From: Planobispora rosea
GTDB lineage: Bacteria; Actinomycetota; Actinomycetes; Streptosporangiales; Streptosporangiaceae
Reading direction: 5' to 3'
DNA length: 64,000 nt
NCBI RefSeq assembly: GCF_014648175.1
Contig: NZ_BMQP01000050.1
Span: forward strand, 1-64,000
Shown here: positions 17,398 through 25,166 of the stretch, in pieces
Layout of the letters: the number at the start of each line of letters is the position of its first letter
Numbering within the stretch: the first letter of the stretch is position 1
Made by a program: the position numbers and the translations under genes
The notes under the pieces: generated by a model
The model's database searches: none
The model's input: the letters and a program-made list of their open reading frames with translations, nothing else
Told to the model about the DNA's origin: nothing

Positions 17398-17808
17398 CTA
17401 GGCGCGTTCGGGCCAGATCGGGCCCTGGTCGGTCCAGGTGACACCCTTGTTGCGGCACAGGCAGAAGGGGTGGCCGATCGGGTCGGTGTAGATCCGCCAG
17501 CCGTAGCCGTCGGGGCCGATGAAGTCCTGCTGCAGCGTCGCGCCGAGGTCGAGGACGCGGCGCTGCTCGGACTCGATGTCGTCGACTTCGAAGTCGAGGT
17601 GGAACTGCTTGGGATGCTCACTGTCGGGCCACTGCGGAGCGCGGTAGTCGTCCACCCGGATGAACGCCAGCTCGACCTCGCCGAACTGGATGCCGGCCCA
17701 GTCCTCGTGGCTGCCTTCCTTGATCGGACGGCCCGTCACCTCCGAGTAGAAGGCCGCCAGCTTCATCGTGTCCGGGCAGTCGATGATGAAATCGGTGAGT
17801 CGCAGCAT
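17398..17808 (-). CDS. VOC (glyoxalase/bleomycin-resistance) family protein
   Basis: 136 residues: MLRLTDFIIDCPDTMKLAAF, then YSEVTGRPIKEG and the late DPIGHPFCLCR segment, with a His in FHLDFEVDDIE. This is a single glyoxalase/dioxygenase-superfamily chain with two beta-alpha-beta-beta-beta units. The role could be drug binding or a small-molecule reaction. A direct repeat TGTATCAGA x2 (minus strand, about 17832-17850) lies just upstream and could be a binding site. Confidence 0.85.
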   Translation of the reverse strand: MLRLTDFIIDCPDTMKLAAFYSEVTGRPIKEGSHEDWAGIQFGEVELAFIRVDDYRAPQWPDSEHPKQFHLDFEVDDIESEQRRVLDLGATLQQDFIGPDGYGWRIYTDPIGHPFCLCRNKGVTWTDQGPIWPERA

Positions 17809-17859
17809 TTCGCGATCTTGCCACAAGATCTCTGATACATCTGATACAGACGCCTCAGC

Positions 17860-18134
17860 CCGGGTTCCCATCGTGCAGTGGAAGTCCTCCTGCCGCGCGG
17901 TCGTGAAGCGGTCGACGAACGAGGGGTCTGCTGATGGGCGGCGCGGGGCTGGAAGTGCCCATGCTCGATCGCCCAGTCGCAGACACCCGTGTCGGGGGAC
18001 TCCGTGAGCATCCCCGCCAGCTTGCCGGCCTTGATCCATGGCTCTGCGCGTTCCCGCGTCCGGCACACGCCCGACGGCCACCGCGCACCCTCGCCCAGGA
18101 AGCCCCACACGGTCACGGGACTGCAATCGCTCAC
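17860..18134 (-). pseudogene. DUF7710-like small protein, frameshifted
   Basis: One frame gives VTVWGFLGEGARWPSGVCRT, then AGKLAGMLTESPDTGVCDWA and IEHGHFQPR. The family continuation FVDRFTTARQEDFHCTMG lies in the adjacent frame after about 17935. Together they resemble the short actinobacterial DUF7710-type domain, in which the FLG-(A/E)GARxPSGV, GVxDWAxEHG and RFTTAxQEHxH-like parts are normally continuous. A single indel around 17930-17940 would explain this. The family name is from memory and only moderately certain. Confidence 0.5.
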
Positions 18135-18206
18135 CGCCGGGACACTTCGCCACTGGACGGAGAGCTCTGCCTCTGATCACTGAATGCCGTCCGGTGCCGT
18201 CAGGTT

Positions 18207-18237
18207 TTGATCTCAACCATGGTCGAGGTTGCAGGAT
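18207..18237 (+). promoter_or_regulatory. SoxR-type promoter (19-bp spacer dyad)
   Basis: Plus strand: -35 TTGATC, 19-bp spacer TCAACCATGGTCGAGGTTG, -10 CAGGAT. The dyad centre is CATG, and the arms CTCAACC / GGTCGAG match the other two sites in this window. It would transcribe the ABM monooxygenase and the DsbA-like gene. Confidence 0.65.
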
Positions 18238-18283
18238 GGGTCACCAGGCCGTGCGCCCAGCAACCGATCATGAGGAGCATCAT

Positions 18284-18646
18284 GTGAGTCCTGATCCCGG
18301 GTTCTATTCGATCATCGACTACACCGTCGACGGCTTCGACACGCAGCATGAGTTCGTGGAGGCCTTCACGGAGATCCAGGAGCGGTGGGCGCGTTCCCAC
18401 CCCGGCTACCGCTCGGCCCGCTTCCATGTGAGCACCGACGGCACCCGCGTGTACGACATCGTGCACTGGGCCGGCGAAAGGGACTACCGCGACTTCGTGG
18501 AGACCTCGGACACCGAGGGGCGGATGGCCGCCATCCGTGCGGCCCTGGAGGGTCTGTCAGGGAGGGCCGAAGCGCGTATGAGCGGTGCGCCCGCCTACAC
18601 CGTCGTTCGCGAGGCCGGTCCCGGACCGCAACGCCTCAGCTCCTGA
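18284..18646 (+). CDS. Antibiotic biosynthesis monooxygenase (ABM)-like protein
   Basis: About 120 residues. FYSIIDYTVDGFDTQHEFVE, then ERWARSHPGYRSARFHVS and a VYDIVHWAGERDYRDFVET strand-helix, is the dimeric alpha/beta-barrel (ABM) fold that oxidises quinone-like compounds. GTG at 18284 is chosen because GAGGAG lies 6 bp before it. An in-frame ATG at 18236 overlaps the predicted -10 and is unlikely. ABM genes are typical SoxR targets in Streptomyces, in line with the promoter. Confidence 0.82.
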   Translation: MSPDPGFYSIIDYTVDGFDTQHEFVEAFTEIQERWARSHPGYRSARFHVSTDGTRVYDIVHWAGERDYRDFVETSDTEGRMAAIRAALEGLSGRAEARMSGAPAYTVVREAGPGPQRLSS

Positions 18647-18764
18647 CCGCACCTACGTCTCACCCGGCGGGTCGTACCCGGCGGGCCAGGCGGAGACCCC
18701 GCTCATCCACGCCGTCGAGGTGAAGTGCCACCCTCGGCGGCGGCCGACCGAGGAAAGGACGTTC

Positions 18765-19391
18765 ATGAAGGTCGAGATCTACGCCGACGTGCTGTGCCCA
18801 TGGTGCTACATCGGCAAAAGACGCTTGGCGGCGGCGCTGGAGACGATCGCCGACCGTGACAGAGTGGAGCTCGTGTGGCGCAGCTACGAGCTCGCGCCCG
18901 GCGAAGGCCGGACTCCCGGACCGACGGCCGCCGAAGCCATGGCCGGGTGGTGGGGTGATCAGGCTGCAGCCCGTGTCGAGCGGATCCGATCGTTGGGCGC
19001 CGCCGAAGGACTGGAGCTCAACCTGCACCTGGCCCGCCCGGTGAACACCTTCGACGCGCACCGGTTGTGCCATCTGGCGGCCGATCACGGTCGGGGAGAC
19101 CAGATGATGGAGCGTCTGCTGCGTGCCTATCACACCGAAGGGCTCAATGTGGCCGACCCGCAGGTTCTGCGGCGCCTGGGCGGTGAGACCGGTCTGGCGG
19201 ATGACGAGGTGCGCGCCGTCCTCACCGGTGACGGCTACGCCGACGCCGTACGGGCAGACCGGCGCCGCGCGATCGAGTGCGGTGTCACCGGAGTCCCCTC
19301 CCTGGTGATCGACGGTGCCCGGCCGGTCCCCGGTGTCCAGTCCCCCGCAGCGCTGCGTGAGCTGCTGGAGCCCGGCCGAGCTCTTCCCTGA
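18765..19391 (+). CDS. DsbA-family oxidoreductase (FrnE-like)
   Basis: 208 residues. It starts MKVEIYADVLCPWCYIGKRR with a CPWC active-site motif and has the inserted helical domain and late VTGVPSLVIDG cis-Pro segment of the thioredoxin fold. No signal peptide, so it should be cytosolic, like FrnE-type proteins and 2-hydroxychromene-2-carboxylate isomerase relatives. It lies 118 bp after the ABM gene and may be cotranscribed from the SoxR-type promoter. Confidence 0.88.
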   Translation: MKVEIYADVLCPWCYIGKRRLAAALETIADRDRVELVWRSYELAPGEGRTPGPTAAEAMAGWWGDQAAARVERIRSLGAAEGLELNLHLARPVNTFDAHRLCHLAADHGRGDQMMERLLRAYHTEGLNVADPQVLRRLGGETGLADDEVRAVLTGDGYADAVRADRRRAIECGVTGVPSLVIDGARPVPGVQSPAALRELLEPGRALP

Positions 19392-19460
19392 CTGCGAACG
19401 CCGCTGCCGGACCTGGCTCGTCTCCAGCGACGTCCCCGTCAACGACGTCGCCAGCCGATC

Positions 19461-19751
19461 TCACGGCATGACCCAGTCGGCATCGATGGAGATTGCTTTC
19501 TCCGCGTGCCGCTGCCGTACGTGACCGTTGTGATGGCGGGTGAGCAGGCAGCCCAGGACTGTCCGAGCCACCTCACCGAGATCGTCCAGCATCTCAGGTG
19601 GTGGCGGCTCCCCGTAGATCCGGTACGGGATCCGCAATCGCTGCCCCCGCACCGACACGTCGAACCCGCCCACCAACGCGGAGCGGGCCGACATCAGCAG
19701 CCGAACGGCCTCCTCGACCTCGGTCCCCAGCTCCGAGGGAAACGCCTGCAT
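19461..19751 (-). CDS. Conserved actinobacterial protein, apparently C-terminally truncated
   Basis: 96 residues: MQAFPSELGTEVEEAVRLLM, then GFDVSVRGQRLRIPYRIY and RTVLGCLLTRHHNGHVRQRH. The combination resembles an uncharacterised Streptomyces/Streptosporangiaceae family that, as I recall it, runs on for a further 60-80 residues. Here the frame stops after AISIDADWVMP. The break lies about 50 bp from the left end of this gene and about 400 bp from the edge of the element array, so it may result from an integration or deletion event. Confidence 0.5.
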   Translation of the reverse strand: MQAFPSELGTEVEEAVRLLMSARSALVGGFDVSVRGQRLRIPYRIYGEPPPPEMLDDLGEVARTVLGCLLTRHHNGHVRQRHAEKAISIDADWVMP

Positions 19752-19808
19752 CGTGCCACCGCTGCCTCGTCCACCCCGCCCCCAGATTGCCGATCCCCGT
19801 ACGGGGTA

Positions 19809-19828
19809 GTCACTCAGTTGGTCACTCA
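19809..19828. other. GTCACTCA arm-site pair, remnant of a D-type element end
   Basis: Two GTCACTCA repeats spaced 12 bp apart, identical in layout to those at both ends of element D (35814 and 48232). They precede a copy of the same tRNA terminator hairpin and a mutated att core. This marks the int-proximal end of a D-family element that once lay to the left, or an inherited copy of that end. Confidence 0.55.
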
Positions 19829-19837
19829 GCAACGCAG

Positions 19838-19869
19838 AAGGCCGCTCCCGATCTCTCGGAAGCGGCCTC
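19838..19869 (-). terminator. tRNA-type hairpin terminator, copy 1
   Basis: Stem AAGGCCGCT(T)CC / GGAAGCGGCCTC with a short loop, identical to those at 21972-22003 and 48261-48292. It lies just downstream (minus strand) of a tRNA 3'-end copy, where a tRNA terminator should be. Confidence 0.7.
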
Positions 19870-19877
19870 TGACCTGG

Positions 19878-19941
19878 GTGGAGACGAGGGGATTCGAACC
19901 CCTGCCCCCCGACCCCCGACCCCCGACCCCTCCGATGCGAA
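19878..19941 (-). other. att core 1, disrupted by a 7-bp repeat expansion
   Basis: It matches the last 43 bases of the tRNA-Ala gene except for a T-to-C change in the acceptor stem (GAGACG for GAGATG), local changes, and a net 21-bp insertion made of three CCCCCGA units inside the variable/T-stem region. The insertion would block exact strand exchange, so this core is probably inactive. Confidence 0.75.
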
Positions 19942-20066
19942 CCCGGTGGGGCGTGCCGCTCTCGATTGCCGGATGCCAACCGGTGCCGTCAGATGCCGCG
20001 ACGGTGATGCTTGACGGCCTCGGCTGCGCTCCCGTGTCAGCGGGTCCGCTGACTTTTCGCTGACTC
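19942..20066. repeat. Left-end repeat of element A, copy at 22055-22187
   Basis: About 125 bp right of this core are closely similar to 22055-22187 right of the next core. Shared segments include CCGGTGGGG, GTGCCGCTCTCGAT, GGTGCCGTCAG, CTCGGCTGCGCTCCCGTGTC and GCTGACTTTTCGCTGACTCC. Elements A and B therefore have the same type of left end, unlike C and D. GCTGAC repeats within it may be arm sites. Confidence 0.8.
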
Positions 20067-20191
20067 CACGAAACGCCCACCGGTAAGGTCATCGCAGCAA
20101 GGAACGTCCCGTCTCCCTTGCAGCCCTCCGAATATGTCAGGCTCATCCGCCATGATCAGCGCACACCCAGTACATGCCCTCAAGGAGTGCC

Positions 20192-20674
20192 ATGGCGGAG
20201 ATCATCAAGGCGCTGATCCCTCCATACAAGATAGAGCGATACCTGGAAGGAGTCGTGGACGTCGAAGACGACGAGTGGCATATCCGCCGCCTAAACGCCA
20301 CGAGGGAGATCTGGGCAGATATCGGCCCCAGCGCCATCGCCCTCAACACCGGTTACTGCGATGAAGCTCTCATCAAGTACGAGCTCTGGCAGGGCGAACC
20401 GCCCGCCTCCGATTGGGATGAGCGCCGGTCGGGAAGCGTCCATTTGGTCTCCGGGAAGATCTACGCGATCAGTTGCCACTCAGGAGAGATGACCTACGGT
20501 GAGGAGTTCGATCTCGGCCGCCGGGACCACGAGTGGCGGTTCAGAGCCCATCGCATGTTCCTCAGCCACGAGGACTTCACGACCGACATCATCAGCCTCG
20601 TCCTGTTCAAGCTGCAGTTCTGGTCGCCTGCGGATGCCGTACGGTCCTCCTCCGAGAAGGAGCCGACCGCATGA
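20192..20674 (+). CDS. Uncharacterised element-borne protein
   Basis: 160 residues, MAEIIKALIPPYKIERYLEG, followed by a mixed alpha/beta sequence rich in Trp and acidic residues (DVEDDEWHIRRLNATREIW). No family recognised and no membrane segment. AAGGAG stands 5-6 bp before the ATG. The 50 bp before the start closely resemble those before the ankyrin gene in element B (CCATGATCAGC ... AAGGAGTG-CATGG). ATGA overlap joins it to the pentapeptide gene. Confidence 0.7.
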   Translation: MAEIIKALIPPYKIERYLEGVVDVEDDEWHIRRLNATREIWADIGPSAIALNTGYCDEALIKYELWQGEPPASDWDERRSGSVHLVSGKIYAISCHSGEMTYGEEFDLGRRDHEWRFRAHRMFLSHEDFTTDIISLVLFKLQFWSPADAVRSSSEKEPTA

Positions 20675-21573
20675 CCGCGTCCGAGCAGTTCAGCCTCCAT
20701 CCGAGCTCAGAAGAATGGCAGAGTGCATGGATCGCCCGGGGAGAGCTCTGTAGCCGACGGTTCAACCTGCCCGCTGGAGTGTCCGAGGTGATCTTTGACC
20801 GGGCACGGCTGGTGGACGTCGACTTCTCCGGCATGCGACTCGCCGGCTTCAGCGTCCACAACAGCACGTTCGAAGGCTGCGACCTCTCCGGCACCGCCTT
20901 CGACCGGCTGTCGATGGGCGCCACCTGCGTCCAAGGACCGTGGGACGGCGTCGACTGGCCCCAGACGATCTTCCGCGGCTGCACCTTCCGGCGTACCCGT
21001 TTCCCGCCCCTCACCTTCTTCGGCAACGTCCGGTTTGAAAGGTGCGTGTTCGACCGCTCACGGCTGCGCAACCAGACGTCAACGTCCGAGGCCGAGTTCG
21101 TCGACTGCGTCTTCCTCGGCCGGGTGCGGGAGGTCAACTTCTGGGGCCGTCCCACCGAGCACCAGACTTCGCTGGGTCGGGACCGCAACGACTTCACCGG
21201 CAACGACTTCACCGGCGCGGAACTCGACTACGTCGCCTTCCACCACATCGACCTGCGGGCACAGCGCTTTCCCGGTCTGCCCGGCTACGCACTCCTCGAC
21301 CGGATCAGCGAACGGGTGGAGAAGGTTCTACCCCTGATGGAACGCTGGCCGGACGCACGCCACCGCGAAGAAGCCGGATTCAGCCTGGAGTTCCTCGCCG
21401 ACAGAGCCCTGGAGCAGAACGACGATCAAGCGCTGGTGAGCCCGGCGGACATGGGCCGAAAGCTTCCACCCGCACTCCGCGAGGAACTGTTCGAGGCGTT
21501 CAGGAACACACCCAGCGATACATCCCCTGGCCGAGCCGTACCGCCTCACGGGCCAGGTCCCGCAGCGCCATGA
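20671..21573 (+). CDS. Pentapeptide-repeat protein
   Basis: 300 residues. The N-terminal two thirds carry A(D/N)Lxx-type pentapeptide coils: VIFDRARLVDVDFSGMRLAG, NSTFEGCDLSGTAFDRLSMG, VRFERCVFDRSRL and DFTGNDFTGAELDYVAF. These build a right-handed beta-helix. The last 100 residues are a non-repeat domain ending in a Pro-rich tail. Such proteins can be immunity or gyrase-protection factors, but no role is shown here. It overlaps the upstream gene by 4 bp (ATGA) and the convergent gene at 21500 by 74 bp. Confidence 0.85.
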   Translation: MTASEQFSLHPSSEEWQSAWIARGELCSRRFNLPAGVSEVIFDRARLVDVDFSGMRLAGFSVHNSTFEGCDLSGTAFDRLSMGATCVQGPWDGVDWPQTIFRGCTFRRTRFPPLTFFGNVRFERCVFDRSRLRNQTSTSEAEFVDCVFLGRVREVNFWGRPTEHQTSLGRDRNDFTGNDFTGAELDYVAFHHIDLRAQRFPGLPGYALLDRISERVEKVLPLMERWPDARHREEAGFSLEFLADRALEQNDDQALVSPADMGRKLPPALREELFEAFRNTPSDTSPGRAVPPHGPGPAAP

Positions 21574-21892
21574 GGCGCTCGAACTCGAACTCGTCGAGCA
21601 GTTCCTCCTCGGCGTACTCCCGCAACCACGCATCGTCCACGACGGCGAGCGCGGCGACGGTCTCGGGCGCCATCCGCTCCACACCCGCCGACTCGCCGTC
21701 GTCGGCGATGACCTCGCTGTCACCGAACTCACTGAGGTCACGGCCGCTGAGCTCTGCGCCCAACGTGTCGAGCTCGTCGAGCCACCCCTTGCAGTCGACG
21801 TACGGCAGGTGCGCGGCCTCCGGCCCCCCGGGCAGGACCAGCCGGGCGGACCGGTCGGAGCCTGCTGTGAAGTAGTCGACGAGAACGCCCAT
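21500..21892 (-). CDS. Uncharacterised acidic protein
   Basis: 130 residues, MGVLVDYFTAGSDRSARLVL, then KGWLDELDTLGAELSGRDLS and a strongly acidic C-terminal half (REYAEEELLDEFEFERLMAL). Size, acidity and the MGVLxDYF start resemble DUF1877/YfbM-like or polymorphic-toxin immunity proteins; this is a weak likeness. Its 3' end overlaps the pentapeptide gene, so one of the two 3' ends may be extended by recombination. Confidence 0.6.
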   Translation of the reverse strand: MGVLVDYFTAGSDRSARLVLPGGPEAAHLPYVDCKGWLDELDTLGAELSGRDLSEFGDSEVIADDGESAGVERMAPETVAALAVVDDAWLREYAEEELLDEFEFERLMALRDLAREAVRLGQGMYRWVCS

Positions 21893-21971
21893 GGAGGGTC
21901 ACTCTACCGAGTGGATCAAACGGGCCCCTCAAGCCCACGAGCTTCTCGCAGCCGGTCACTCAGCAACGCAG

Positions 21972-22003
21972 AAGGCCGCTCCCGATCTCTCGGAAGCGGC
22001 CTC
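21972..22003 (-). terminator. tRNA-type hairpin terminator, copy 2
   Basis: Same hairpin as at 19838 and 48261, directly downstream (minus strand) of the att core at 22012. One GTCACTCA arm repeat at 21955 precedes it; the second of the usual pair is missing. Confidence 0.7.
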
Positions 22004-22011
22004 TGACCTGG

Positions 22012-22054
22012 GTGGAGATGAGGGGATTCGAACCCCTGACCCCTTCGATGCGAA
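22012..22054 (-). other. att core 2 (43-bp tRNA-Ala 3' end)
   Basis: Identical to 48301-48343: the discriminator, acceptor 3' strand, T arm, variable region and 3' half of the anticodon stem-loop of the tRNA-Ala(CGC) gene. The 5' half of the tRNA is absent, so this is an attachment core and not a tRNA gene. Confidence 0.92.
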
Positions 22055-22261
22055 CCCCGGTGGGGAGTGCCGCTCTCGATCACTGGGTGCCATCTGGTGC
22101 CGTCAGGTGCCGCGGCGGTGACGTCCGTCGATCTCGGCTGCGCTCCCGTGTCAGCGGGTCTGCTGACTTTTCGCTGACTCCCCGACCTTCCGACTCGCCG
22201 GTGAACCCTCCTCGCACCCTCAGCAACCGCACACACGCACAGTGCCTGGATACTTGCGGCC

Positions 22262-22891
22262 GTGGTCATCGTCGAAGTCGTCCTGGAGACTTCCGATGCG
22301 GTGGACTTCACGGCCTGGCCGATCGCGGAGCCGTCGCGCGACCGTCTTCTCGCCCTCTCCGGCCAGATGTCTCCCGCCGAGGTCGGGACGGCCATGGCCG
22401 TCATCTTCAGCTACAACGGCATTCCCGTCACTCACGCCGCCGACCTGACCGAGGCGCATCTGGAGCAGCATCTCGCCGAAGCGGAATGCCTGATCGCTCC
22501 GGGCGGGCTGCGCTTCCACGACACCACCACCGACGTCAGCGTCCCGCCCGGTTGCTGCTTCGGCTTGGAGAACTGGCGGGACTGGTGGGATGTGGCCTGC
22601 GGGCGAGAATCTTGGCTCGGCCACGACCCCACGCCGCACATCACCCATGTGGGTCACACCATCCAGCTCCGACAACACAATGAGGACGCTCCGTCCATCG
22701 AGATCACTCGCGGCGAGCTCTCCAGTCTGCTCACCACAGCTCAACGGCACTTCTCCGGATTTCTCGATCTCGCCCGGCAATGGGCGGCGGCCACTACGCC
22801 AGGGCTGGCCGACCGGCTCACCTCAGCCCTCGACCAACACTTCATCATCAATGAAGTCTCTTCGTCCCTGGACGGCCGTGCGACACGGTGA
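22262..22891 (+). CDS. Uncharacterised protein
   Basis: 209 residues from a GTG start, MVIVEVVLETSDAVDFTAWP. A Cys pair in PPGCCFGLENWRDWWDVACG and a His-rich stretch (DPTPHITHVGHTIQLRQHNE) are the only notable features; these could bind a metal. No family recognised. The stop codon lies in a 26-bp tandem duplication. Confidence 0.65.
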   Translation: MVIVEVVLETSDAVDFTAWPIAEPSRDRLLALSGQMSPAEVGTAMAVIFSYNGIPVTHAADLTEAHLEQHLAEAECLIAPGGLRFHDTTTDVSVPPGCCFGLENWRDWWDVACGRESWLGHDPTPHITHVGHTIQLRQHNEDAPSIEITRGELSSLLTTAQRHFSGFLDLARQWAAATTPGLADRLTSALDQHFIINEVSSSLDGRATR

Positions 22892-22919
22892 TTCTGGACG
22901 GCCGTGCGACACGGTGATT
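22868..22919. repeat. 26-bp tandem duplication over a stop codon
   Basis: Two adjacent exact copies of a 26-bp unit beginning CTGGACGGCCGTGCGACACG. The first copy contains the stop codon of the preceding gene, so the second copy is untranslated. A recent slippage or duplication event. Confidence 0.85.
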
Positions 22920-22956
22920 CTGAATACTTCCGCACAAGGCGGGACGTTGTGCCACC

Positions 22957-24009
22957 ATGATGCGTCGTTCCGACAGAGGAGGCTGGTTGGTCGTTTTCGT
23001 CTGTGCGGAGTGCGGCGCCGCGATGACCACGAAGGTGGCTCGGGTGGCGCTTCCCGACCACTCTGGCCAGAAGTACGGTCATGGTCTGCTCCCCAGCCTG
23101 CTGGAGCCGGGAACATACGTGGTGGACCCTGGAGACGGCCGACCCTGGGAACCGTTGAAGCCCGAGCCGGAATCACATGGCGTCCGGCTGCTGACGTACT
23201 GCGTCTCGGGCGCCCCGAACAGGATCGGAATCGCGCCGGGCGACGTCCGTGGAACCGTCTTCATCCCGGAGCGGTTAGGTGGCTGCTGTTGCGGCTGGGA
23301 CGGCCAGTACGGCCCCAACCTGGCGTGCGCGAGGTGCGGCTGTCCAGTGGCGACTCGCGTCGACGACTGCGGGTTCTGGCAGGTGGTGTGGCTGGAGCCG
23401 GAAGCCGTGCGTCCTGTCGCCGTCGATGGTCCCGCCCAGCGGGTGATCGACTGGGCGGAGTTGCCGACCACGCCGCCCGTTGATCCGCGTGGTTTCTGGA
23501 GCCCTCTGTGGGAGGCCGCGGCAGCGGTGGCACTGGCCCACCTGCTGGCGGCATCGGGCGGTGAGCGGGTGTCCGTCCCCAAGGGACCTGTCGCACAGGT
23601 GTTCCGCCGGGTGATCGACAGGCTGCTCCCTCCGGAGCCACCGGAACGCCACCTCGTCCTGGCCGGGCCTGGCCTGTCTGCCGCGACCACGGATATCGCC
23701 CTGGTGCCGCGACATCCACAGACCGGCGAGGTATGGCCCTGCGACGCGGGAGCGGTGGTGCCCCTGTCCGCGGGAGTGTGGACATACATGGCGTTCAACG
23801 ATGACCGGCGGCTCGTGCCGGCGGCGTACGGGATGCCTGCCGTCGTTCGCCGTGATGATCCGCCCCCGCTGCTGCCGTCCAGCCCCTTCCGTCCTGACGG
23901 GCGAGTGTTCCTCAGCACGTTAGAGCGGCTGGCGGCGGTTCGGCAGCCGTGGTTGCGCCGCATCTACGACCGGGTGAAAGACCGCCCCCACATGGACCCG
24001 TTCGCGTAG
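22957..24009 (+). CDS. Uncharacterised protein with N-terminal zinc-ribbon-like Cys pairs
   Basis: 350 residues. Cys pairs CAEC (about residue 16) and LGGCCCGW / CARCGC (about 107-125) suggest one or two small zinc-binding modules. The middle holds a helical segment (SPLWEAAAAVALAHLLAASG) and the C-terminus is Pro/Arg-rich. No family recognised. It lies 66 bp after the previous gene. Confidence 0.6.
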   Translation: MMRRSDRGGWLVVFVCAECGAAMTTKVARVALPDHSGQKYGHGLLPSLLEPGTYVVDPGDGRPWEPLKPEPESHGVRLLTYCVSGAPNRIGIAPGDVRGTVFIPERLGGCCCGWDGQYGPNLACARCGCPVATRVDDCGFWQVVWLEPEAVRPVAVDGPAQRVIDWAELPTTPPVDPRGFWSPLWEAAAAVALAHLLAASGGERVSVPKGPVAQVFRRVIDRLLPPEPPERHLVLAGPGLSAATTDIALVPRHPQTGEVWPCDAGAVVPLSAGVWTYMAFNDDRRLVPAAYGMPAVVRRDDPPPLLPSSPFRPDGRVFLSTLERLAAVRQPWLRRIYDRVKDRPHMDPFA

Positions 24010-24195
24010 ACGCGCGAGCAGGGGGATGACCTCACGGATGGGTTGCGTCCATGGACGTGACCGCCGTCCGCAAACCGGTACGGCCATCGCAGGATGCCGC
24101 CTTCGTGCTATGACGCCTGCGGCCCCAGCCCGGATCTGTCAGCCCCGTACGCCATGATCAGCAGCCATATATCCCATACGTCCCCAAGGAGTGTC

Positions 24196-25161
24196 ATGGT
24201 CGCCAACAATGAAACCGGATGGTCTGGTATCGGCTGGGACGGCTGGACAAATCTCAGTCTGATCCGCGCCCGGCTCGACGCGGGTGCCGACCCGAATTCA
24301 GAGGTGTTCTTCCTCGGACGGCCGCTGCACGTGGCGGCCGAACGTGGCTCACCCGAGGTGGTCGCGGAACTGGCCCGGCGCGTTGACGACGTCGACGCGG
24401 AGCATGAGGGTCGTACCGCACTCTGGGAGGCCGTCTTCAACAACCGTCCCGGCAATGCCCTCGCCCTGGTCACCGCCGGAGCCGACCCGTGGCGGCCGAT
24501 GATGAACGGCTGGTCCCCCGGACGGCTCAGTCTGGCCTCCCCTACCCCTGACCTGTTCCCTCTCCCCGACGGCGAGGTCGTCCTGTCCGCCACCGAGGCC
24601 GCCGCCGTGGCCGAGGCCAGGCACCTAATCACCGCATTGGGACGCCTGGAGCACGACGGCTTCAGCCTCGCCTGCGTGGCCGATATCACCGCGGCCGAGG
24701 CGGCACGGCGACTGGAGGCCGTACCAGCTGATGATGACGAGATCGAAGAGATCATGGATGACCCATTCTCGGACTTCGATGACAGCCTGAGCGTTATCGG
24801 GGTCACGGACGTGCCCGGCGGATGCGTCGTCTTTCAACCATGGGGATACATCGCATACACCTCCGGCTCCGGCGTCGCGAAGCGCCTGTCGGCGGGAACC
24901 GTCTGCTACGCGATGTACGCCAACCCCAAGAGCGGCAACCAGGGAGCCGTAGCCCGCGACGGCGTCATCGAAGAATGGGACACCCACCCCGGCGGCGGCA
25001 GCGTCTCCCCCGACGAGCCCGCCGAGGAGATCCTCGCCACCTACCTCTACCACTACCAGGCTGTGGCCTACTGCTTCGCCGGTGCGGGCCTGCGGCCGAC
25101 CGACGCCCGATCGATCACCGAACAGCCCGACATGTGGCTCAGGCTACCCGAGCGAGACTGA
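24196..25161 (+). CDS. Ankyrin-repeat protein
   Basis: 321 residues. The N-terminal half has ankyrin units: NLSLIRARLDAGADPNSEVF, GRPLHVAAERGSPEVVAELA and GRTALWEAVFNNRPGNALAL. The C-terminal half has a conserved-looking GGCVVFQPWGYIAYTSGSGV segment and a Tyr-rich tail found in actinobacterial ankyrin proteins of unknown role. Start chosen from AAGGAG plus the upstream similarity to the 20192 gene. Six bases separate its stop from the next ATG. Confidence 0.85.
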   Translation: MVANNETGWSGIGWDGWTNLSLIRARLDAGADPNSEVFFLGRPLHVAAERGSPEVVAELARRVDDVDAEHEGRTALWEAVFNNRPGNALALVTAGADPWRPMMNGWSPGRLSLASPTPDLFPLPDGEVVLSATEAAAVAEARHLITALGRLEHDGFSLACVADITAAEAARRLEAVPADDDEIEEIMDDPFSDFDDSLSVIGVTDVPGGCVVFQPWGYIAYTSGSGVAKRLSAGTVCYAMYANPKSGNQGAVARDGVIEEWDTHPGGGSVSPDEPAEEILATYLYHYQAVAYCFAGAGLRPTDARSITEQPDMWLRLPERD

Positions 25162-25166
25162 CGGAA

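Larger units (their letters stand above)
19878..22011. mobile_element. Element A: integrase-less remnant between att cores
   Basis: Bounded by the mutated att core at 19878 and the intact core at 22012. It holds three small genes (20192, 20671, 21500) and no integrase, xis, tra or rep. Its right end carries one GTCACTCA arm repeat (21955) and the same terminator hairpin as element D, so it descends from a D-type element that lost its core genes. Size 2.1 kb. Confidence 0.65.
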
